Below, in pieces: positions 11,592 to 22,262 of a stretch of 64,000 nucleotides of DNA; position 1 is the first letter of the stretch; each line of letters opens with the position of its first letter. The stretch covers positions 5,016,501-5,080,500 of the forward strand of contig JAYKKT010000088.1 of assembly GCA_036023115.1 (NCBI GenBank). Reading direction: 5' to 3'. Under the pieces are notes generated by a model. It saw only the letters and a list, made by a program, of their open reading frames with translations, ran no database searches and was not told the DNA's origin. This DNA comes from Brasenia schreberi (taxonomy: Eukaryota; Streptophyta; Magnoliopsida; Nymphaeales; Cabombaceae). A program made the position numbers and the translations under genes.

Positions 11592-12303
11592 AAGTTACAA
11601 TAACTTAGCTTTTTTCATACTAGATGGGGTTGACTACATAAATTCTTTGTTTTGACATAGCCCTATCATGTTCCATGCTAGCAGTTAACTCAACATAAGC
11701 TAGATCATTCTTTATTGTTCCTCTTCCTCTTTTAATATTTTCACAATCTAGTTTTTCATATCTTCTTAAAGGAGCGTCCTTTGATTATCTTTTTACATGT
11801 CCAAACCATCTTAAACAAATTTTTCTCATTTTGTCTTCTATTAGTGCTACTCTCAATTTATTTCTAATAATCTCATTATGTATACGGTATCTCTTTTTGT
11901 AACCACGCGTCCATCTCAACATCTTCATTTATGCTACAGACATCTTTTGTGCATGTTGATGATTAACTACCCAACACTCAAAACCATTAAACATAGCATG
12001 TCTAATTGATGCTCTATAATATTTACCTTTCAATTTTAGTGGTATCTTCTTATCATATACAATACCTAATGCTCCTCTCTATTTTAACTTAGATATTTAA
12101 AACTTTCCTTATAAGGGATGCAATTGTGTCAATCTTAACCAAATAAAATTTACATTCTATATATTCTGTCTTTGTTCTACTAATTTATAAGCTTTACGTT
12201 CTAGTGTTTCTCTCTATAATTTCAATTTCCTATTAGTTTTTTCCTTAGAATTATCTACTAACACAATATCATTTGTAAATAACATACACAAAGATACTTC
12301 ATT
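11592..12303 (-). mobile_element. RTE LINE 3' fragment (5'-truncated)
   Basis: Matches the last 0.7 kb of the RTE family: the LINE-typical C-terminal region (GSECWAVNHQQ-type, here decayed at about 11985), the region coding for an HLRWFGH-like motif near 11800, and the 3' end mirrored at 11600-11640 (CATACTAGATGGGGTTGAC). It stops at about 12303, within the reverse transcriptase region coding for MLF-NDIVLVD. The frame is interrupted. No target-site duplication was found. Confidence 0.75.
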
Positions 12304-12308
12304 AAGCC

Positions 12309-12400
12309 CTATGTTGCACGGGTACGTCCTTTTGGGCAACCTACCCATATCTAGTATGTATTGGGTACGAGTATGAGTACGTCTGGTACATACACCGGGT
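12309..12400 (+). mobile_element. hAT-like terminus (CTATGTTGCA, GGGTAC-rich)
   Basis: Begins CTATGTTGCACGGGTACGTC and continues with many GTAC/GGGTA words. The same terminal ten bases occur at 14301, and inverted at 14693-14702 and 22194-22203. No right-hand partner is seen for this one, so it may be a truncated copy inserted next to the LINE fragment. Confidence 0.45.
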
Positions 12401-12689
12401 ATGTCAAAAAAGGAGTGCGATCCGAGAGGCCGAATACCCCCTCCCAGTGCCGACGGCGAGAAAACCAACGCGCCAACTCTTCATGTCAAGTTTTTTACCT
12501 CTTTCTCTCTCTCTCACCTCTGCTTAAACCCTAAACCCTCAACCAGTCGATCGTCCTCCTGGAAGAGCATTTCTCTCCCCCAATCGGCCAATCGTCTCCC
12601 TGGAAGAGAACCTGTGTGTGTGCTTCCTTAAAGCTAAGATCAAACCCGATCGCGACGTAGGATTGTCGGAGTCGATAAAAGATTTTCTC

Positions 12690-13039
12690 GTTAAACCCTA
12701 GGCCCCCAAACGACTGATCAAGCTGGATTCCTCGGCGTCTTTCCGCTTGGGAAATCTCCATGTGTCATCCGCTAAAGTCTGGATCATTGTTGGCCTCGGC
12801 GTTGCCGGGATCATCCTACTGAGTCGGAGCCGTCGACGGAGGTCGGCTGTTAGGCAGGAGGATCTCGACGCGTTTTTCGAACGGTTTGTTCTATCCCCTT
12901 CCCCACAGCCGCTGCCCCCCACGACCCGTCTTGCAGACTTGCACTCACCGACCTCATCTTCGCCGTCAAGGACGTGGAGTTTACTCAAGCTCGAGTTATC
13001 AGTTTGATTCATAGCCCCAACAACCTCAAGTCCGTTCAC
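12690..13039 (+). pseudogene. TOC64/OM64-like N-terminal exon, frameshifted
   Basis: 12747-12960 reads AKVWIIVGLGVAGIILLSRS, then RRRRSAVRQEDLDAFFERFV and a proline-rich PSPQPLPPTT. That is the layout of the plant organelle outer-envelope receptors TOC64/OM64: a short N-terminus, one membrane anchor, a basic stretch, an acidic [ED]DFxAF helix and a proline-rich linker before the amidase-like domain. After about 12945 the frame shifts, and a second frame continues LTDLIFAVKDV, matching the LTGLTFAV-type start of the amidase domain, then meets a stop at 13037-13039. No in-frame ATG lies between the upstream TAG (12699) and the anchor. The amidase and TPR parts are absent downstream. The island is clearly richer in GC than its surroundings. 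I read it as a broken or captured first exon. Confidence 0.6.
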
Positions 13040-14250
13040 TAAGCTCTTGGTGTATTTAGAATTAATACTGCAACTATTTCTGTAATGTTTTGGGTTGAAT
13101 CAGTATCATGATTCATAGGTGATACTTTTCCATCAAAGCCCAGAACTAGCACATTCTTATTAAATGTCTAAAATTCAACAATTACTTTCTTTATCTCTAA
13201 GAGCTGTAGACCAAGCAAATTAATCTCCTCACATGAGTGTCCATTTGCAATCTGAAGCTGCAGGTCTTTTGCTAGTTCCTTAGTTTGGCATATGCATGTA
13301 AATGACACTAGCGGAAAAGACTTATTTCACTTGATTCAGTAGATTGATTGTGCCTATGTCTGCCTCACATGCATATATTAGTATATATTGGCATTTGGCC
13401 AATATGATAGTGCTTAAATCAACTCAGTTTTCCTCACATAAATGTAGTTCCAAAACAATTACCTGCTTAAGTGTAGAGTTAGGTGCATTTTTTATGTAAT
13501 CTATGTGAAGAATGTCATCTATATATTTGAAAGATTTTTGAATTAAAACTCGTCTCGACTCTGGAGCTTATCAAGCAGTTTGCGCCATCTTCTAGATACA
13601 TCTTTGATGGTGGTCTGCTGGCTGGTGCTTTTGGGGTATTGTTTTTCATTTTTTTGTGCCAACAATGTTACCTACATATACCAGCTTTTTCCGATACTAT
13701 TTACTTGTATAATGAGTACTAGTTAGTTTCTTGTATGTATCTGCACAGGGTTGCCACCAGTGGGCAAGTTATCACCATGTAAAATTAGAAATGTTGATCA
13801 TTTAGTATATCTGCAAACTTACTGGGCATCTTTTATCCTATCAAATTAAATCTGTGGTCCTGATAAGATCAGTATTGGCTTAAGGCACTGCATACTGTCC
13901 ATTTTCATGAACCCTTGCTAAGAGATTGAGGAATAGGGCATCATCTGAACAATTGATATGCTTTAGGTCCATCTTCAAATAAGCCCTTAAAAATAGCTGC
14001 CTGAAAATTGGGGCTGCCACAATTGAAGAAGGCGGATTCTCAGATGGGAGCAGTTGCTTACTTAAGGATAATTATGTACAACAACATCAGTGAACATGAT
14101 TTAATTTACGTGTCCTCTTGATTTCGAAGCTATAATACACACACACACACATTTATTAAAAAAACAGTGTGACGTTCCAAGCCCATGTTCTGACTATAAG
14201 GACCGGCCAGTTGTAAGCTTCACCAAGGATGGAGTGTGATAATTTAGGGA
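13040..14250. other. 1.2 kb without an identified gene
   Basis: At 13560-13635 a short open stretch reads LELIKQFAPSSRYIFDGG and ends at a possible splice donor (TTTTGGG|GTATTG). I do not recognise it. A CA-repeat lies at about 14136-14152. Nothing else is supported. Confidence 0.35.
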
Positions 14251-14251
14251 A

Positions 14252-14702
14252 ACAGATGCATATTTTGTTCTCATTCTGTCCAAGTTTTAAACCTTAAAGG
14301 CTATGTTGCACAGGTACACCGTTTTAAAACAGGTGCATATTTTGTTCTCATTCTCTCCAAGCTTTAAACATTTTGTTTGGTGAACTATGTAATACGAGTT
14401 TATGCAGGTATGTGTTTACCACATAAAGATCCTTTGAAAGGGGTATGGGATTGAGTTCTAGTATGTGTTTGTTGTTTAATTATTCTTACTTTGAAGAAAA
14501 ATATAAATGACATCCTTATAGTTAGAATAGAATTATTCTCAAACACTGGAATGCTATTTAAAATATGGAATGCTCTATATAATTGTGTATATATATATAT
14601 TTATGTAAATTTATTTATTTATTATGTTTTTTAATAGTGGCATACCTGTATGTTAGTTTTTTAAAAAAATGTGTATCCCGTACCCGTATACATGCAACAT
14701 AG
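14252..14702 (+). mobile_element. Short non-autonomous hAT-like element with inverted ends
   Basis: 14301-14702 (402 bp) starts with CTATGTTGCACAGGTAC and ends with GTATACATGCAACATAG, giving a perfect 10-bp terminal inverted repeat inside a looser one. No convincing 8-bp target duplication was seen. The first 150 bases (14329-14470, GTGCATATTTTGTTCTCATT) closely match 26655-26775 downstream of the hAT transposase gene. A second partial copy of that block lies just outside the left end at 14252-14292. There is no coding capacity. Confidence 0.6.
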
Positions 14703-15580
14703 ATTAAGCTCCCGTTGCTATTGTGGTTGTTTTGATTTAGCTGTTTCATTCCTTGGAACTCTGTATGCATTGCCCGGGTTGCTTGACAGAGAAACTTTGT
14801 AGATTCTTTGCCGCTCACAAGCTGATCTTGGCAAGTAGGTGAGTAACAATAAGCAAACATTGATTGTATTTTCTTCCCTAAGTGTCAATAATTTCCTGTT
14901 ACAACTACAAGAAGAAAAAGCTGTTGCCATTGAATGAACAGAGAGGAGGAACTACACAACAGTATGTTCAGTTTCAGTGAATCATCGAATTGTTTCAGAA
15001 AAGCTAAAAAGAAATGTCTATTTGAATACATTAGATCCAATCAGAGAGGAGCATAGTGAAAAGAGTGTCTGGTTGCTGGATTGGTAGTTACGGGTTCGAT
15101 GCCTGTGGCCGCTATTTCGTTGTAGAAGCTCAGATCCAACATGGATCCTTGGGGTGAAGGTCCTAGTCTCGCGGTTCTGCATCGAGTTGTTCTAACCCTT
15201 CAAAAGGCAGCTTATCAGTGTCATAAATCTACATAGAAAAGGAAAAGAGAAGCCTGTGCGGAAACTTGAATTCGAGTTCTTTCCGGTGAGATGATAGGAT
15301 TCACCATGCAATGGAAACAGTTCCAGTTTAGTTTGGAAGATCGGCATGGTTATGTTCTAACATACAATACAGAAATCAAGTACAATGAGAATTATTATAC
15401 ATCCTTCCATATTCAAATCTTGAAACCCTTAGCCTCCAAAGGACGAAATAGATGATCAAATCTCTCATTCAAATATGCCAACAATCCAAAACCATATTTT
15501 CACACATCTACCAAATATAATCATTTGTGGATGTAAATATGCAAAAGGTAAGCTTGTTTTTGGTCAACATCAGACCTCAA
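14703..15580. other. Short-repeat DNA with one promoter-like box
   Basis: No gene is recognised. At about 15065-15115 the plus strand has TCTGGTTGCTGGATTGGTAG followed by ACGGGTTCGATGCC. Together they resemble polymerase III A and B boxes, so this may be a decayed tRNA or SINE head. The open frames at 14615-14930 have no family resemblance. Confidence 0.35.
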
Positions 15581-15585
15581 TGCAT

Positions 15586-15940
15586 CTAATATGTCGTTTG
15601 GATTCAGAGCCTCAAATAGGTTCTGCTTTATTTGGTTCAAGCGTGATCTGACTGATACCTGTATCCCAAGTGCTCCTTTTTTGGTACGGTGGGGAGGCTG
15701 AAACCAGATGCACACCCGAGGTATCTAACTCATGACCTAATATGTCGTTTGGATTCAGAGCCTCAAATAGGTTCTGGCTTTATTTGGTTCAAGCGTGATC
15801 TGACTGATACCTGTATACCAACTGCTCCATTTTTGGTACAGTGGGGAGGCTGAAACCAGATGCACACCCGAGGTATCTAACTCATGACCTTAAACAAATG
15901 ACTGGACGCACTATCCAGGTGAGCTCTCGCCTGTTGTGTA
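15586..15940 (-). repeat. tRNA-derived SINE-like repeat with tandem-duplicated body
   Basis: On the minus strand a head near 15930-15860 reads GAGCTCACCTGGATAGTG (A-box like) and, about 35 bases on, GAGTTAGATACCTCGGG (a decayed GGTTCGATNCC B box). The body that follows is duplicated in tandem: 15586-15736 and 15737-15892 are about 95% alike, with CTAAT at the junction. The unit is about 151 bases. A similar head, GGTCATCTATTTGATACCCG, lies on the same strand at about 17366-17460, which suggests a dispersed family. Confidence 0.55.
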
Positions 15941-16080
15941 CATCCCGACTGTTTTTTACTCATCAATGTGCTCAACGGGAGGCCAAAGCTGGTGTGCACG
16001 GCCTAGGAGTCGAACTCCCGGCCTGCTATCATGCAAGTTGAGAGACCTGTCAGGTGGGCTTACAACTTGAGTGCTGCTTA
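15941..16080 (-). repeat. Second SINE-like head with clear B box
   Basis: The minus strand reads AAGCCCACCTGACAGGTC, CTCAACTTGCATGATAGCAG and then GGGAGTTCGACTCC, which fits the polymerase III B box GGTTCGANTCC at the right distance from an A-like box. It lies directly upstream of the previous repeat in the same orientation, so two heads are stacked. Confidence 0.5.
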
Positions 16081-16108
16081 ACAGGTGAACAACAAAGGAG
16101 ATGATTGA

Positions 16109-16180
16109 AAGGCCCAACCAGGTTCGAATCGATGACCTCTTAATCTGCAGTCAAATGCTCTATCACTGAGCTATGGACCC
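16109..16180 (-). tRNA. tRNA-Cys (GCA), nuclear type, possibly decayed
   Basis: The minus strand from 16180 reads GGGTCCATAGCTCAGTGATA, GAGCATTTGACTGCAGATTA and AGAGGTCATCGATTCGAACC. The acceptor pairs 7/7 if G-U pairs are allowed (G1-U72). The D arm is GCTC/GAGC. The anticodon stem TTTGA/TTAAG holds loop CTGCAGA with anticodon GCA. The TTCGAAC loop is canonical, but its stem has one mismatch (A53-C61) and two wobbles. Length is 72 nt without CCA and there is no intron. It matches the plant cytosolic tRNA-Cys pattern. The weak T stem, the lack of a strong T-run after it, and the SINE-like heads next to it leave open that it is a pseudogene. Confidence 0.7.
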
Positions 16181-16769
16181 AACTTAATGTCAGAGTAACC
16201 AAAACATGTTTAGTAAACCCTTTCACAGCGTTTAGGTCCCTCCTTGTGATTCTTCAAACTGGAAAGTTTGCAAGTTACTGTATGGCTGTGGGAACCCCGA
16301 ACCAGATTTGGTCCCAAGCTATGTTTTAGTCAATCTCTTCACCAGCATCTCGAAGCCCATCCTGTCCTCATCTCATTCACATCCCGGATGCGTTACACAC
16401 ACACACGCACAGATACTGTATAATAACCGGCAGTACAGGTGTCCATGGTTCGGTTTTGTTTGGCTTTATGCCCAACCTAGAAGCAAACCAATAAAATCAG
16501 GTTCTTCATTTTTTGAGAAACCATTATAATTCATATAGAAGTAAACCAAACTAAACCATTGGTGATGGTTTCTTCTGTTTGTAAACCCTGTTATTGGATC
16601 CTGCCTACTAATGCTCACCCATTATTTTTTGATTGGGTCATTTCAAAATATTTAGAGTGTAATAAAAATACTCTTCGTACTTTTTTAAAGTCTTTTAAAA
16701 TTTTAAAAATGACACTAATACCAACCAAAAGTAATGAGTAAGCAGGTAGGTAGGATCTACTCCTCTCTC

Positions 16770-16870
<101 letters not shown>

Positions 16871-16942
16871 GTGCATATGAAAAATCTAATTGAAATCCGT
16901 AGTTGTGATTAATTGACCTACGTGGGGCGATTGTTTTGGTTA

Positions 16943-17139
16943 GAGTTCGATACTATTCATGAACTGGGACTGTTGCTGTTTTGGTATGAAATAAAGGAGT
17001 AAGGTGACCTATATGTTTTCACACGTCAGTAGGATTGTTATCGTTACGATATTAGTTGTGTTTTCACACAGGTCACCTCACTCGTTTATTTCATCCCAAA
17101 AACAGTAACACTCCTAGTTCATGAACAGTACCAAACTCG
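16943..17139. mobile_element. Foldback MITE with long inverted arms
   Basis: Arms of about 75 bases at each end pair almost fully. The left has TACTATTCATGAACTGGGAC and GAAATAAAGGAGTAAGGTGA; the right, inverted, has TACTGTTCATGAACTAGGAG and GAAATAAACGAGTGAGGTGA. About 45 bases of loop lie between them. There is no coding capacity. No sure target duplication was seen. Confidence 0.8.
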
Positions 17140-17496
17140 TATGTGTATATATAGGAAAACATAGAATTTCTTTTCTTTTTTCATGTTTAGATTCGATTTA
17201 ATCAGTTTGATAAGTTCTTAGAACGCTTCTAGTCAGCATGTTGGGTTTTTGAGGTAACTTTTTTGGCCAAATATCAATACATATAAAAAGCCAAATCAAA
17301 CATTATGCATAGACAAAAAAAAAATGAAACTTAAAAAAGAAAATTGCTCTTGATTGCTTGTGTTTGATGGATCCCCTATAAGATGCATACCTCGGGTATC
17401 AAATAGATGACCTTCAACTTTGAAAGTTCTTGTGATTAGACCATTTTGCCATTAGAGGAAATGGTATAACTATATATACTTTTAGAATAGATCGTG

Positions 17497-17512
17497 GTTT
17501 TTAGGAAATATA
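17497..17512. repeat. Target-site duplication, left copy
   Basis: GTTTTTAGGAAATATA here and at 20771-20786 are identical and flank the RTE LINE exactly, so this is the insertion footprint. Confidence 0.9.
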
Positions 17513-20500
17513 CAACAACTAAGCCTTTTCCATACTAGATGGGGTCGGTTACATGGATTCTTTGTTTATACAGAACCCTGTTATGTGCCATGTTAGCAAT
17601 TAACTCAAAATAAGCTAGATCATTCTTTATTGTTTCTTTCCAACACTTTTGTGGTCGTCCTCTACCTCTTTTAATACTTTCAAAATCTAGTTTTCATACC
17701 TTCTTACATATTCTTCTTTTGAGCTTCTTTCTATATGTCCAAACCACCTTAAATGATATTCTCTCATTTTATCTTCTATTGGAGTCACACATAATTTATT
17801 TCTAATAACCTCATTATGTATATGGTCTTTTCTTGTATGACCACTCATCCATCTCAACATCTTCACTTTTGTCACAGACATCTTTTGTACTTGTTGGTGA
17901 TTAACTGCCCAACACTCAGAACCATAAAACATTGCAGGTCTAATTGTTGCTCTATAATATTTACCTTTTAACTTTAATGGTATCTTCTTATCACAAAGAA
18001 TACTTGATGCTCCTCTCTATTTTAACCAACCACTATTAATTCTATGTATAACATCTCCATCAATTTTTTCATCACTTTGAAAAATTGACCCTGAGTATTT
18101 AAAACTTACCTTTTGGGGGATGCAATGTATGTCAATTTTAATTTGTATGATATCTGAAGTAACCAAATGATCAAACTTACATTTCATATAAGATGTCTTT
18201 GTTCTACTAAGTCGAAAGCCTTTACTTTCTAATGTTTCTCTCCATAGTTCTAATTTTCTATTAACTTTTTCCTTAGACTCCTCCACTAACACAATGTTAT
18301 ATGCAAATAACATACACTAAGGTACTTCATCTTAAATATGTTTTGTTAACTCATCAATCACCATTATAAATAAGTATGGACTTAAAGTTGATCCTTGATG
18401 TAACCAAATATTAACTTCAAAGAAGTCTATCATTCCTTCATGAGTTCTCACACATGTTTTTGCATCATCGTACATGTCTCTTATAAGGTTTATGCATGTC
18501 AATGAGATACCTTTTTTTCCCAAGGTTCTCCAAAGAACCTCTCTCGGTACCCTATCGTAAGATTTTTCTAGATCAATAAATATCATGTGAAGGTCTTTCT
18601 TTTTTGATCTAAAATGTTCCATAAGACGTCTCAAAAGGTGAATCGCTTCAACACTAGATCTGCTTGGCATGAATCCAAATTGGTTCTCTGTTGTACTCAA
18701 TACTTGTCTTAGCCTACATTCGATAATTCTTTCCCACAATTTTATATTATGGCTCATTAACTTAATACCCTGATAATTCGTATAATTCTGAATGTCTCCC
18801 TTGTTCTTATATATGCGTATAAGTGTACTTGCTCTCCATTCCTTCAGCATCTTTTGGTTTCTCCATATTTCATTAAATAGTCTTGTGAGCCAAGTGATTC
18901 CTGTTCTCCTATGATTTTTCAAAATTCTATAGGAATATTGCATGGTCCTACCGATTTACCATCCTTCATATTTTTAAGAAACTCTTTGACTTCATTCTTT
19001 TGAATACGTCGATAGAAATTGTGGTTTATATACTTTTCTGTGTTGGCTAACTCTCCTAAGATAATACTAACATCTTTATTTTCATTAAAAAACTTATAAA
19101 AATAGTTTTTTCATCTATTTCATATATCATCATTTGCCACTGGAATTTTTTCATCCTCTCCTTTGATGCATCTAACATAATTAAGATCTTTAGTTTTCGT
19201 ATCTCTAGCCCTAGCTATACTAAAAATATCTCTTTCACCCTCTTTTGAGAAATTTTTTTATATAAATCCTCCCAAATTTTAGCTTTTGTTTCACTAACGG
19301 TCTTTTTCCTTCCTTCTTTGCTTTCTTATAAGCCTCTAAAGTTTTACTAGTTTTCTTAGCATAATGTAATTTATAACATGCCATCTTTGCCTTGATTTTA
19401 TTTTGCACTTAACTCTACCACCAAGCTTTTTTTTGTGCCAGTACACCTCCCTTAGATTTACCTAACACATTTTTCTCCACTTTCCTAATATGTATAGCCA
19501 TATTGTTTCACATATCACAAGATATACCAACATAATTCCAAGCATCTCCTTGAAAGACTTCCTATTTAAATATATCTTCTTTCTTGCTTTTGAGGTTCCA
19601 CAATTTAGTCTGAATAGCTTGATGCATTCTTTTCTTCTTTGTCTATTTTTTTATTTGTAAATCTATAACTAAAAGTCGATGTTGGGTGGTTAAGCTTTTT
19701 CCTGGAATTACCTTACAATCTTTACAACATGCTCTATCTTTTTTTCTATAAATAAAGTAATCAATTTGTGTTTGTGATAAGCCACTCTTATAAGTAATTA
19801 AATGTTCATCTCATTTTTTGAAGATTGTATTGACTATAAAGAGATCAAATGCCATAGCAAAATTTAAAATCTCCCTACCTTCCTCATTTATATCCCCAAA
19901 ACCAAAGTTTTCATGAATACCTTGATATCCTAATACCTCTTTACCGACATGTCTATTTAAGTCTCCTCCTAAACAAATCATCTCTCTTTGTGAAATCTTT
20001 TGGATCACCTTATCTAACTCTTTTCAAAAAGCTGTCTTTATACTATCTTCTAGTCTTACTTGGGGTGTGTAAGCACAAAGTATATTGAAAACCTTTGCTC
20101 CTAATACTAATTTCAACGTCATGATTCGGTCACTATATCGTTATATGTCTACTACACTATCCTTTAAATCTTTATTTATGATAATACCAACTCCGTTTCG
20201 AGCATTTTCCTTACCCGAGTACCATAATTTAAAACTTGTATCCTTTATCTCCTTTGCTTTTTCTCCAACCCACTTTGTCTATTGTAAACATGTAATATGA
20301 ATCTTTCTCTGAATCATAGTATCTACCACCTCCATTAGCTTATCGGACAATGTTTCGATATTCTAAGAACCAATACGAATCTTATTATCTAGGACTAGCT
20401 TCCTTACCTCCCGCATCCGTCCATATTGAAAATGCGGAGGCCCTCTCTGTAATTTATTCACTACATTCGGGCGACAATGTAACGGGACTAACTTCTTTAC

Positions 20501-20770
20501 CCACACACGTCCATGATGTGGAAACCCTCTCTACAATTGATTCACTACATCCGGACGAAAATGTAGTGGCCCTTTCTTAATTTTCACTGCATTCGGGCTC
20601 TGTAGTGCGTCGCTAGGTGGGGACGCCCCAAAGCAATGCTCATATTTATGTAATTCATGGTAAAAAAATCCGACAAAGTTTTACGCTGGCTGTCGAAAGC
20701 CTAACACAACCCTCCTCCTTTATCCAGGCTTGGGACCGACCATGCAAGGACGATCCCCTACATGGCCTGT
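17513..20770 (-). mobile_element. Full-length RTE-clade LINE, coding frame broken
   Basis: 3.26 kb between perfect 16-bp target-site duplications, which is the normal full length for plant RTE LINEs. In order on the minus strand: leader with hairpins (20770-20440); endonuclease (20400-19800, with LMEVVDTMIQRKIHI, EMICLGGDLNRHVGKEVLGY and [12 protein letters not shown]); linker; reverse transcriptase (18943-18017, with [40 protein letters not shown] and MLFAYNIVLVEESKEKVNRK, where the usual FADD box reads FAYN); C-terminal part (17932-17687, GSECWAVNHQQVQKMSV and HLRWFGHIE). At least four stops or frameshifts separate these blocks, and the catalytic ADD is AYN, so it cannot move itself. The 3' end is AAAAGGCTTAGTTGTTG. 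Confidence 0.93.
20459..20568 (-). repeat. Hairpin pair in LINE leader, second copy
   Basis: CACTACATT/AATGTAACG at 20459-20484 (partly degraded) and CACTACAT/ATGTAGTG at 20543-20568, in the same relative positions as in the LINE at 1-1248. A weaker CCGCAT/ATGCGG stem lies at about 20411-20437. Confidence 0.65.
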
Positions 20771-20786
20771 GTTTTTAGGAAATATA
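20771..20786. repeat. Target-site duplication, right copy
   Basis: Identical to 17497-17512. A TC/ATCT simple repeat lies 25 bases further on, at 20812-20862. Confidence 0.9.
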
Positions 20787-20826
20787 TACTCTTAAAAGAC
20801 ACTATCGTTCTTTTCTCTCTCTCTCT

Positions 20827-20858
<32 letters not shown>

Positions 20859-21036
20859 CTATTGTGCTACCTATTAGTTCCTTGGTACATATGTTCAATT
20901 TGGAAGGTCGTACCACAATAACCTGTGGGGCTTCAAGCCCATTTCGAGATGCTGCGGCTTGTCAAAGTTTCCAGTGTCATGTATTAAACAGAAAGATACA
21001 AGTAATTACATGTAGTATAATATTCAATTCATTTAA

Positions 21037-21289
21037 TTAGGTATTAGGAAAGCAAAAATGGAATACCCAAGAAACTATGAAAGCAAAACCTATACAAGCA
21101 AGTAAGAAATTCAGGACCCTATGTCCGGCCCAAAAGGGCCTAGTACCTGCTGGTGCTGCTGCTGCCGGAATAGGATCTGGGACCGGACCCGAAGTGCCAT
21201 CATTGACGATGCTTGCATTTGCAATCACCTCTCTCTCCTCATTGAGGACCACCATGCTGGTAGCAGTCGATCCACATATTTCACATATA
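21037..21289 (-). pseudogene. Last exon of a plant RING-CH (MARCH-like) membrane protein, isolated
   Basis: From an acceptor TTTTCCAG at 21290 the minus strand reads ICEICGSTATSMVVLNEERE, an Ala/Pro-rich linker, GTRPFWAGHRVLNFLLACIG, FAFIVSWVFHF and a stop at 21039. Plant RING-CH proteins end the same way: the CEIC carries the last cysteine pair of the C4HC3 finger, then come a variable linker, a [FW]WxGHR motif and one C-terminal membrane helix. Such proteins are probable E3 ubiquitin ligases. The exon is open and well preserved, but I do not find the upstream exon with the first six zinc ligands in the next 3 kb, so it looks like a captured or orphaned exon. The call is by motif memory and no search was run. 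Confidence 0.6.
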
Positions 21290-22034
21290 CTGGAAAAATA
21301 CATTGTGCTTAATAAGAAAAACATCTTATGAACCCTTCATCATTGCAAAAGATTTTCCTAATAAATTAAGATGAAAAGATAAAAGAAGAGTACTTTTGTT
21401 AATTTTAGTTAAAAAAATGGGGTTAGGCAGAGCCCTACCACGTTCTCCACCCTCGAGATCGAACCCTGGATCTTCGACTTAAAGGTTCCTTTGAGTCGAG
21501 TCCTACTTGAAACAATGGAGGATGAAGAGAATAGTATCTCTACATAAGTACACCCTATAAGTTATTATATTGTAAGTATCATTCTCAAACAACTTCTAAG
21601 ACTACCATAAAGCTTGTAACAATGTCATTTTGAAGTAAATGTGGAAGTCTGAGTTATGCTTGTCATTTAAAAGGGTAAATAGGCCATGGGTGGATACTGG
21701 CGATAAATAGATTTGTTTTGGGCCGTCACTATACCAATACTTGCTCTATATCCCTTCTCTTTCTCAAAACACTGAAGCAGGAAAGCAATATTTCCGGCGA
21801 TAAATAGCTTTGTTTAAGAGAAATTTCTGTGATCTGATTAGTGGATGGGTGGTAATAGTACTGGAATAGTTTCAGAGACGCAAAATTACGCTCGATCGAG
21901 ATTTTTCAGAGCCATCATAAATAGCTAATGGCGTCACTGAAGTAAGAGTGGTGCTCCACCACCATCCTCATCCATCAGTTCTTGAACGCCGCCATTCATG
22001 GCTGAAAATATCGTTCTTCTGTATCATTGAGACA

Positions 22035-22069
22035 GAGCCTTAGTGACATTGGGTTGTTAATGGTTGGGT
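22035..22069 (+). repeat. 35-bp inverted repeat, left arm
   Basis: Perfectly complementary over 35 bases to 23346-23380. The sequence starts GAGCCTTAGTGACATTGGGT. No similarity extends beyond either side. The arms bracket 1.28 kb that holds two exons of an LRR-RLK. Confidence 0.85.
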
Positions 22070-22203
22070 CCATTTAGTACCCGGTAATGGTACGTGACGT
22101 ACCTAAACTAGGGTATGCGTACCAGTATGTCATTCGTGGTATGGGTATGTACTAAACGTACCCATATGCGGACCCATACCCAGTACATATCTATGCAACA
22201 TAG
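22070..22203 (-). mobile_element. hAT-like terminus, inverted copy
   Basis: Ends ACATATCTATGCAACATAG, the inverse of the CTATGTTGCA terminus seen at 12309 and 14301. The preceding 120 bases are dense in GTAC/GGGTA words as in those copies. No left terminus is seen. Confidence 0.45.
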
Positions 22204-22262
22204 GTTGTCATACAATGAAAATTATGAATATGTACTGAGCTTTTTATTAGTTCCATGATTAC

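Noticed and set aside
12698..13039. 113-residue minus-strand open frame opposite the TOC64-like exon
   Set aside because: It is antisense to a frame with clear family motifs and has none of its own; the GC-rich composition keeps several frames open by chance.
21950..22010. Minus-strand MNGGVQELMDEDGGGAPLLL as a possible first exon of the RING-CH gene
   Set aside because: There is no zinc-finger exon between it and the last exon and no family resemblance; too short to support.
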